From Pseudoxanthobacter soli DSM 19599 (GTDB lineage: Bacteria; Pseudomonadota; Alphaproteobacteria; Rhizobiales; Segnochrobactraceae): a stretch of DNA of 38,740 nt. The stretch covers positions 1 to 38,740 of the forward strand of contig CAMDHY010000032.1 in the NCBI GenBank assembly GCA_945898215.1, given 5' to 3'. Both the position numbers and the translations under genes were made by a program. The notes beneath the pieces were generated by a model. That model was not told the DNA's origin, did not search any database, and saw only the letters and a program-made list of their open reading frames with translations. Below are positions 33,323 through 38,740 of the stretch, piece by piece (the stretch's first letter is position 1; each line of letters begins with the position of its first letter).

Positions 33323-34384
33323 TCAGGGGAGTACGCGGGCGGCACGCAGCTTGTCGAAGGCGTCGGTGAAGGACCGCACCGTGTTCTGGTAGTCCGTGAA
33401 GCCCAGGTCGCGGCTCTTGGTCATGTCGGTGAAGTTCTCGATGACGCGGCCGAGATCGGCGTCGCTGTGCCACCAGGACGCGACGGTGTTCAGGGCGTTG
33501 TCCTGCAGCCCGTGCTTCGCGACGATCCGGTCCCAGACGGGCTCCATGCCCGCCATCTGCCCTTCCAGCGGCTGCGCGTGGCCGGGATAGTCGGCGGCTG
33601 CCACGCCGAGGTGCGCGGCGAGCTTTGGCCAGAGCCAGTTCCAGCGGAAAACCTCGCCATTGACGATGTTGAAGGCGTTGTCGCGCGCCCCCGGCTCCGT
33701 CGCCGCCCACAGGAGATGCTTGGCGATGATCCGCCCGTCGGTGACGTCAACCACCGCCTGGTACTGCTCCGGCGAGCCGGGGAAGACGAAGGGGCGGCCG
33801 GTCTCCTTGCAGATCGCCGCATAGGCGCCGAGCGTCGCGGCCATGTTCATCTGGTTGCCGACCGCGTAGCCGATCAGCGTATGCGGGCGATGCACCGACC
33901 AGCCGAACCCCTGCCGCTTCGCCGCGGCGAAGAGTTCGTCCTCCTGGTCATAGTAGAAGTTCTGGTAGGCAAGCCGAGGCTGCTCCTCGCGGAAGGGCGT
34001 GACCGGCTTCGCCTTCGCATAGGCCTCGAACGGCCCCATGTAGTGCTTCAGCCCCGTCACCAGGGCGACGTGCCTGGGAGGCTCGGCCTCCACGGCCGCG
34101 AGCAGATTGCGCACCATGCCGGCGTTGACGCGGCAGTTCTCCGCCTCGGTCGGCTGGCGCAACCAGGTGGTGATGAAGATGTCGGAGGGCGCCACCCCCG
34201 CCAGGGCCTGCCGGGCAGCAGCCTCGTCCGTCAGGTCGACGGCGATGTGCGAAACGCCTGCCGGAAGGTCGTGCTTGTGGCGGGAGATGCCCGTGACGCG
34301 CCAGCCCGGCGTCGCCGCGAGCAACTCCGCGAGGTGGCGGCCGATGATCCCGGACACGCCGGCGATGAGCGCATGCCGTGCCAT
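33323..34384 (-). CDS. PRISE-type SDR (progesterone 5-beta-reductase/iridoid synthase-like)
   Basis: This 353-residue extended SDR has the motifs of the PRISE group. GVSGIIGRHLAELL is the NAD(P) loop at 9-22. TGLKHYMGPFE (110-120) carries the catalytic Lys113, and NFYYDQEDELF (142-152) the catalytic Tyr. WSVHRPHTLIGY at 162-173 and NAFNIVNGEVFRWNWLWPKL further on are also characteristic. In plants these enzymes reduce activated C=C bonds of enones; bacterial members are little studied and are often annotated only as NAD-dependent epimerases. Its place in a transport/dehydrogenase operon suggests it reduces an unsaturated ketone made by the neighbouring dehydrogenases; this is inference. The start overlaps the upstream ADH stop by one base (TGATG). 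Confidence 0.85.
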   Translation of the reverse strand: MARHALIAGVSGIIGRHLAELLAATPGWRVTGISRHKHDLPAGVSHIAVDLTDEAAARQALAGVAPSDIFITTWLRQPTEAENCRVNAGMVRNLLAAVEAEPPRHVALVTGLKHYMGPFEAYAKAKPVTPFREEQPRLAYQNFYYDQEDELFAAAKRQGFGWSVHRPHTLIGYAVGNQMNMAATLGAYAAICKETGRPFVFPGSPEQYQAVVDVTDGRIIAKHLLWAATEPGARDNAFNIVNGEVFRWNWLWPKLAAHLGVAAADYPGHAQPLEGQMAGMEPVWDRIVAKHGLQDNALNTVASWWHSDADLGRVIENFTDMTKSRDLGFTDYQNTVRSFTDAFDKLRAARVLP

Positions 34385-35370
34385 CAGTTGAGCCCCTGGG
34401 TGTTGAGCGTGACCTTGATGCAGGCCTGCGGGTTCTTGCCCAGTTCGAAGGCCTGGACGGCGTCCGTGAGCGAGAAGTGGTGAGTCTGGATCGGCGACAG
34501 GTCGATTCCCGTCTTTTCCAGGAAGCGGATCGCCGCCGGCCAGACGCCGGGCGAACCGATGCAGCCGCGCACCGTGAGGTTCTTCATCTGGATGAGGCCG
34601 AGATTGGCGGGAATGGCCTGGCCGATGTTGATGCCCACCATCGACATGCGCCCGTCCTGCCCGGCGTACTCGAAGGCAGCCGCGAGCGAGGCACCGTGGC
34701 CGGAGGCCTCGATCACGAGGTCGGCGCCGCGTCCCGCGGTGACCTCCAAGATCCGTGCGGCCGCCGCTGCGGGCTCCAGCGCTTCTGAGGCGCCGAGCCT
34801 GAGGGCCACGTCGCGCCGCGTCTCGATCGGATCGACGACGATGACATTGGCACCCATGCCGATGGCGGCCGCCGCCGACACGAGGCCGATCGTGCCGCCG
34901 CCCGACACCACCACCGTTTCACTGGCGTTGGTGCCGCCCGAGCGCAGAACGGCGTAGAAGCCGCACGTGAAGGGTTCGATCAGAGCGCCGCGAGCGTCGT
35001 CGACGCTGTCCGGCAGCTTGTGCAGCCAGTCCGGGTTGACGTTGAAGTACTGGCGGTCGGCGCCATCCATCGAGAAGCCGAAATGGTGCAGCCGCTCTGG
35101 CGTGCGCACCACGCATTCCCCGACCACACGGTCGCCGACGCGGAAGTTCCGGACCGCCTTGCCGACCTCCACGATCTCGCCGCACCATTCGTGGCCCGGC
35201 GTGACGGGATAGGAGATCGGGATGATATAGCGACCGGCGAGGAGCTCGTAGTCGGAGTGGCAGATCCCGACGGTGCGCGTGCGCACCAGAACCTCGGTGT
35301 CCTTGATTTCCGGCATCCCGACATCGACCAGGGCGGGCCGGTCGGGCTTTTCGAAGACAAGCGCCTTCAT
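34384..35370 (-). CDS. Zinc-type medium-chain alcohol dehydrogenase, structural zinc site missing
   Basis: This 328-residue MDR protein has the GroES-like catalytic domain (about 1-150) and a Rossmann domain (about 150-290). Catalytic zinc candidates are Cys37 (GICHSD), His60 and Glu61 (PGHEWCGE) and Glu in ALIEPFTCGFYA. The cofactor loop is VVVSGGGTIGLVSAA, with an acidic VDPIE after the second strand suggesting NAD. The usual four-Cys structural lobe is replaced by ERLHHFGFSMDGADRQYF, with no cysteines. It probably oxidises a secondary hydroxyl of a sugar or polyol. AGGAG overlaps the upstream stop and precedes the ATG by 7 nt. It lies 4 bp after the Gfo/Idh/MocA gene. Confidence 0.9.
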   Translation of the reverse strand: MKALVFEKPDRPALVDVGMPEIKDTEVLVRTRTVGICHSDYELLAGRYIIPISYPVTPGHEWCGEIVEVGKAVRNFRVGDRVVGECVVRTPERLHHFGFSMDGADRQYFNVNPDWLHKLPDSVDDARGALIEPFTCGFYAVLRSGGTNASETVVVSGGGTIGLVSAAAAIGMGANVIVVDPIETRRDVALRLGASEALEPAAAAARILEVTAGRGADLVIEASGHGASLAAAFEYAGQDGRMSMVGINIGQAIPANLGLIQMKNLTVRGCIGSPGVWPAAIRFLEKTGIDLSPIQTHHFSLTDAVQAFELGKNPQACIKVTLNTQGLN

Positions 35371-35374
35371 GGGT

Positions 35375-36400
35375 TCACTCCTGGACCGCAACCACGGCGC
35401 CGTCGCTCGCCGCCGAGGCGATGATGGCCTCGAGGATCGCGATGTTGTTGACGAGTTCGTCGCCGGTGATCGGGTAGGGCGCCTTGCCGCGCACCGCGCG
35501 GGCGAAGGCCACAAGGTTGTCACGCACCGGCTCGGCCGGCGGCTCCTCGGTCACGGTGATTTCCGAGCCGGCCTCAGCGGCCGTGACCACCCACCCGGCA
35601 GGCGCCTGGACGTGGGCCTTGTCGCGGATGTCGATCCAGCCCTTCGTGCCGAAGACCGCAAAGCGGGACACGAAGGGTGTCACGAGCGTCGCCGAGACAT
35701 AGGCCGTGCCGCCGGACCTGAAGCGGATATGGGCGCTCATCGTGTCGCCCTGGGGGAACGCCGATCCCAGGTTTTCGCAAGCGACCCGAACGTCCCGGGC
35801 CGGCCCGAAAAGGGCCGCCGACAGGTCGGTCAGGTGAATGCCGGTGGCCGTCATGCCGGCGACCGGCGCCTGCGCGGCGTCGAGGCGCCAGTTGTCGGCG
35901 CTGAGGCCGAGGAAGATGTTGTGGCTGAAGTTCGCCTCGACCTGCAGCAGCCGGCCGAGCGCCCCGGAGCGGGCCGCCGCCAGCATCGCCGCGACCGGCG
36001 GCTCCCAGCGGCGCTCGTGGCCCATGCCCAGCACGAGGCCTCTCGCGCGGCAGGCATTCACGGCGGCCTCGGCGCCCCTGCGGGTGTGGCTCAGCGGCTT
36101 CTCGCAGAAGACGTGCTTGCCGGCGGCGGCGGCGCGCTCGATCTGCTCACCGTGCAGCGCGTGCGGTGTGGCGAGGATGACGGCCTCGACGCCCGGGTGG
36201 GCGAGGGCCTTCGCGTCGCTCGCGCACCAGGCGAGGCCGTTCTCAGCGGCGAACGCGGCGCTCGCCGGCGCGGGATCGGCCGCGCAGACGATCTCGATCT
36301 CGTCCGTCACCTTGCCGAGCACGGCGGTGATCTTGCGACCCCACCAGCCGAGACCGATCATCGCGACCCTGACGGGCTGATTTGCGCTTGCCATCACCAT
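35375..36400 (-). CDS. Gfo/Idh/MocA-family oxidoreductase
   Basis: This 341-residue protein has an N-terminal NAD(P) Rossmann domain (VAMIGLGWWGRKITAVL at 12-28, then AADPAPA) and the CEKPLSH motif with the family's catalytic Lys at about 100. The C-terminal alpha/beta domain binds substrate. WRLDAAQAPVAGMTATGIHLTDL contains the late helix whose His often serves in catalysis. The family oxidises, reduces or epimerises sugars and inositols. Within this operon a sugar- or cyclitol-type substrate is probable. The start at 36400 lies 1 bp after the upstream stop; a second ATG 6 nt in is possible. Confidence 0.92.
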   Translation of the reverse strand: MVMASANQPVRVAMIGLGWWGRKITAVLGKVTDEIEIVCAADPAPASAAFAAENGLAWCASDAKALAHPGVEAVILATPHALHGEQIERAAAAGKHVFCEKPLSHTRRGAEAAVNACRARGLVLGMGHERRWEPPVAAMLAAARSGALGRLLQVEANFSHNIFLGLSADNWRLDAAQAPVAGMTATGIHLTDLSAALFGPARDVRVACENLGSAFPQGDTMSAHIRFRSGGTAYVSATLVTPFVSRFAVFGTKGWIDIRDKAHVQAPAGWVVTAAEAGSEITVTEEPPAEPVRDNLVAFARAVRGKAPYPITGDELVNNIAILEAIIASAASDGAVVAVQE

Positions 36401-36401
36401 C

Positions 36402-37469
36402 TCAAATCTTCACGAGGATCTTCATGTGGTTGACCGACCGGTCGAGCAGGGCGTCGAAGCCCTTCGCCACGACGTCGTCCGCCGCGATCTGGCCGGTGCA
36501 GATCTTCTCGACGGGCAGCAGCCCGGCCTCGACCATGCGGATGACCCGCGGCCAGGACTGGACCGGGTAGCACCAGGTCGCCTCGACGGTGATGTCCTTC
36601 AGCGCCCACTGCATCGCGTCGACGGACGCCGGCTTCATGTGGAGCCCGGTCTGCACGACCTTGCCCTGCCGGCGCACCGACGCCGCGCAGGCGTTGAGGC
36701 TCGCCTCCAGACCCACGCACTCGATCGCGACGTCGACGCCGACGCCCTCCTCGGTGTGCTCGCGGATGAAGGCCGGCACGTCGTCCCGCGTGGGGTCGAG
36801 GCAGAAGGCGTCCGGTACCAACTGCCGGGCGAGGCTGCGCCGGTAGGCGTTGGGCTCGCTGACGAAGATGACCGCGGCGCCTGCCGCCCTCGCCGCCAGC
36901 AAGGCCAGCGCGCCGATCGGGCCGAGACCGGAAATGAGCACGGTCGAGCCCGCGGTGACGCCGCCGCGGTCGACGGCGTAGACGGCAACCGCCGCCGGCT
37001 CGATCATCGCGGCCTGAACGTCGCTGACGCCGTCAGGGACCCTGGCCACGTTGTAGTCGTTGACGACCGCGTACTCGGCCATGCCGCCCCAGGCCCAGCT
37101 GAGGCCCACGCAGCCCATCTTCTCGCTGAGGTGATAGAGGCCCCTGCGGCCGTAGTAGTCGTTGCGGGGTGATATCAGCGGCTGGATCGAGACGCGGTCG
37201 CCGACCGTCACGTTCGACACGTCCGAACCCGTGTCGGCCACAACCGCGCTGAACTCGTGGCCGAGGATCTGCGGATTGGTCGCGCCAGTGTAGATGTGCG
37301 GCGTCTGCGGCGTCACGATCGGCCCGGCGATGTATTCGTGCAGATCGGTGCCGCAGATGCCGGTCACCAGTGGCTTGATCAGAACGTCACCGGGGCCGAG
37401 CTTCTGCGACGGCGCCGGCGTGTCCTCGACGCGGATGTCTCTGGCTGCATGGAAGCGGACGGCTTTCAT
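36402..37469 (-). CDS. Zinc-type medium-chain dehydrogenase (butanediol/sorbitol dehydrogenase-like), structural zinc site missing
   Basis: This 355-residue MDR protein resembles the 2,3-butanediol/L-iditol dehydrogenase branch. TGICGTDLHEYIAGP contains the catalytic-zinc Cys, and ILGHEFSAVV the His-Glu pair. IEPAAVAVYAVDRGG is the third zinc-site region, and ISGLGPIGALALLAARAAGA the NAD loop, followed by VSEPNAYR. The Cys-rich structural lobe (CxxCxxC in relatives) is PRNDYYGRRGLYHLSEKMGC here, keeping the surrounding pattern but only one Cys. Oxidation of a vicinal diol or polyol is the likely reaction. It sits 22 bp after the SDR gene at the head of the operon and 1 bp before the next gene. 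Confidence 0.91.
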   Translation of the reverse strand: MKAVRFHAARDIRVEDTPAPSQKLGPGDVLIKPLVTGICGTDLHEYIAGPIVTPQTPHIYTGATNPQILGHEFSAVVADTGSDVSNVTVGDRVSIQPLISPRNDYYGRRGLYHLSEKMGCVGLSWAWGGMAEYAVVNDYNVARVPDGVSDVQAAMIEPAAVAVYAVDRGGVTAGSTVLISGLGPIGALALLAARAAGAAVIFVSEPNAYRRSLARQLVPDAFCLDPTRDDVPAFIREHTEEGVGVDVAIECVGLEASLNACAASVRRQGKVVQTGLHMKPASVDAMQWALKDITVEATWCYPVQSWPRVIRMVEAGLLPVEKICTGQIAADDVVAKGFDALLDRSVNHMKILVKI

Positions 37470-37491
37470 TACTCGTACTCCCGACGCGGGC

Positions 37492-38271
37492 TCACGTGAG
37501 CACCATCCCGCCGTCGACCATGAAGGTCTGCCCGGTCACGTAGTCCGATCCTGTCGAGGCGAGGAAGGTGGTCACGCCGGTGATGTCGTCCGGCCGCGAG
37601 GGGCGGCCGATCAGGATCGACTGGCTGAATTCGTCAATCGCCTGCTCAGGCTTGGCCGTGAGGCCGAGCGCCATGAACTCCCGGTCCAGTTGCTCCCACA
37701 GTTCCGTGCGCACGACACCGGGAGCGAAAGCGTTCACGGTGATGCGGTCGGGCGCCAAGGCCCGCGCCGCTGCCTGGGTGAGCGCCACGACCGCGAACTT
37801 CGAGGCGCAGTAGTGCGCGAAGAGCGGATAGCCCTGCTTGCCGGCGATGGAGGCGGTGTTGACGATCTTGCCGCCGGCGCCTTGCGCCTTCATCTGGCGC
37901 GCGGCCTCCTGCGTGCCGATCAGCACGCCGAGGCCGTTCACGTCCATGATGCGGCGCCAGTCGTCCTCCGTCACGTCCATGAACGGACAGGTCTGACTGA
38001 TGCCGGCATTATTGAACATCACGTCGAGCCGCCCGAAGGCGCCGACGGTCTCCTCGATGAGGCTTCGGATGCTCGGCCGGTCCGTCACGTCGACCTTCGC
38101 CGCGATGGCGGAGCCGCCGATGGCGTCGGCGACCTCCCGGGCGGCTGCGAGATTGATGTCGGCGACGCAGACCCTCGCGCCGTTTCGGGCGAGGTCACGC
38201 GCCATCTCGGCGCCGATGCCGCGACCGGCCCCGGTCACGATGATTGCCTTGTCGCTGACTGATCCCGACAC
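37492..38271 (-). CDS. Short-chain dehydrogenase/reductase heading the catabolic operon
   Basis: This 259-residue classical SDR has TGAGRGIG at about 13-20, the Asp of CVADIN suggesting NAD preference, NNAG, catalytic Ser in NTASIAGKQG, YCASK as the YxxxK pair, and the closing FMVDGGMVLT. Close relatives are sugar-alcohol, gluconate and butanediol dehydrogenases. The GTG at 38271 is chosen because AGGGAGGA lies 4 nt upstream; an ATG at 38322 would add 17 residues not typical of the family. It is the first gene of the nine-gene minus-strand operon and lies 155 bp downstream of the best operator-like palindrome. Confidence 0.92.
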   Translation of the reverse strand: MSGSVSDKAIIVTGAGRGIGAEMARDLARNGARVCVADINLAAAREVADAIGGSAIAAKVDVTDRPSIRSLIEETVGAFGRLDVMFNNAGISQTCPFMDVTEDDWRRIMDVNGLGVLIGTQEAARQMKAQGAGGKIVNTASIAGKQGYPLFAHYCASKFAVVALTQAAARALAPDRITVNAFAPGVVRTELWEQLDREFMALGLTAKPEQAIDEFSQSILIGRPSRPDDITGVTTFLASTGSDYVTGQTFMVDGGMVLT

Positions 38272-38275
38272 CGCG

Positions 38276-38283
38276 TCCTCCCT
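38276..38283 (-). promoter_or_regulatory. Ribosome binding site supporting the GTG start at 38271
   Basis: On the minus strand AGGGAGGA is followed by CGCG and then GTG. It is the strongest ribosome binding site near the gene, while the upstream ATG at 38322 has none. Confidence 0.7.
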
Positions 38284-38350
38284 GACGACCAGTGTTAGTC
38301 CCTGGTTCGTCCACGGCCGCATTGGCGCTATTTAGTGCTTCGGCAACAGA

Positions 38351-38367
38351 AGCTTGCGCGACAAGCT
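38351..38367. promoter_or_regulatory. Inverted repeat AGCTTG-N5-CAAGCT in operon leader
   Basis: A perfect 6-bp inverted repeat lies between the operator-like palindrome and the first gene of the operon. It could form a small mRNA hairpin or be a second protein site. The sequence supports nothing more. Confidence 0.3.
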
Positions 38368-38423
38368 GCTCCCAAGCACGCAGTGATTGATCCTAGACAA
38401 AAGGGCCGTCGGGTGCCGCCCTA

Positions 38424-38444
38424 AGATTCTCAAATTGAGAATCT
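38424..38444. promoter_or_regulatory. Perfect palindromic operator, copy 3 (operon promoter)
   Basis: AGATTCTCAA and its exact complement TTGAGAATCT flank a single central A, giving a 21-bp perfect inverted repeat; the core ATTCTCAAATTGAGAAT is at 38426-38442. It lies 153 bp upstream of the GTG start of the operon. The same core recurs upstream of the regulator and of the M24 gene. No T-run follows, so a terminator is unlikely. Confidence 0.7.
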
Positions 38445-38469
38445 GATCCACCCCAAACGGTGATCCGCA

Positions 38470-38740
38470 GGGGATCGCGCGAGGCGCCTGGCCAACACTC
38501 CCGACCGCTACGGCCCGTCCACCACCTGCGAGAACCGCTTCGTTCGATGACGGAAGGTCGGCGTGTGGGCGCGCATCTTCGAGGCGGTGTCGAAGGCCTG
38601 CGACGGTGACGTCTGGCCTGCTGCCGTTCGTGGCTTTGGCGAAGCGGGTCGCGAGGTCGCAGAGCGGCGCGGGCATTCCGCGTCAGCACCACTGCCGGAT
38701 GGCGGCGCAGACGCCGGCAAAATCGCGCGCTGCAGGGGGG
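38470..38740 (+). pseudogene. IS5-family transposase remnant (cut by right edge)
   Basis: One plus-strand frame gives DRYGPSTTCENRFVR-stop-RKVGVWARIFEAVSKACDGD (38503-38610), the conserved start of the IS5-type transposase domain in which the stop (TGA at 38548-38550) replaces the usual Trp. Just upstream a different frame gives RGAWPTLP, matching the GAPWRDLP segment that normally precedes it, so a frameshift is also present. Beyond 38613 similarity is weak, with IARCRG near the edge perhaps equal to GRSRGG. It is therefore inactive. Terminal inverted repeats were not found. Confidence 0.58.

Noticed and set aside
38424-38444. The 21-bp palindrome as a transcription terminator or insertion-sequence end
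   Set aside because: No T-run follows on either strand, it is AT-rich with a 1-nt centre, and related copies occur in two other promoters of the cluster.

Overview
The window is very GC-rich (about 70% by eye) and gene-dense, with many ATGA/TGATG gene overlaps. It looks like an alphaproteobacterial chromosome, most likely Hyphomicrobiales (Rhizobiales)-like. That placement rests on the otsB-GH15-otsA trehalose cluster, the glycosyltransferase with N-terminal YLAANADV-type repeats, a malate:quinone oxidoreductase and a ribose-type (CUT2) sugar transport operon. It is inference; no rRNA, tRNA, CRISPR array or replication origin was seen.

Left part (1-10138). A glycosyltransferase runs off the left edge on the minus strand. 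The trehalose cluster otsB, GH15 glucoamylase/trehalase-like gene, otsA follows (738-4882) and ends in a strong GC hairpin. A Tat-exported beta-carbonic anhydrase faces it. A 1034-residue RTX calcium-binding protein, built as two repeat-plus-cap modules, reads away from the carbonic anhydrase. Next is a basic, Ala/Arg-rich protein with an AT-hook-like motif.

Middle part (10384-22837). On the minus strand lie mqo, a cupin and the decayed 3' end of a class II fumarase gene (fumC remnant), probably once one transcription unit. They are followed by tspO, a DUF3750-like gene and three regulator-centred divergent modules: OhrR/MarR (with amidase) against a GMC oxidoreductase, LysR against SnoaL-like plus SDR, and MocR against a DMT-family exporter. 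Each divergent promoter carries a visible symmetric or repeated sequence.

Right part (22931-38444). Three transcription units look like one catabolic system. (a) An M24-fold hydrolase with an altered metal site plus a COG0523 (CobW-like) GTPase, on the plus strand. (b) A gene for a winged-helix domain fused to a cytoplasmic ABC-type solute-binding protein, apparently a sensor-regulator. (c) A nine-gene minus-strand operon: SDR, zinc-ADH, Gfo/Idh/MocA oxidoreductase, second zinc-ADH, PRISE-type SDR, CUT2 permease, CUT2 binding protein, a fused double-ATPase/permease and a VOC protein. The promoter regions of all three units carry a 17-bp site of the form ATTCTCA-N3-TGAGAAT (14/14, 12/14 and 12/14 half-site matches), which suggests one shared regulator, most simply the fusion protein. 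The substrate is not known; a sugar, polyol or cyclic hydroxy compound is inferred from the transporter class and the five NAD(P)-type oxidoreductases. The window ends in a decayed IS5-type transposase gene just upstream of this operon.
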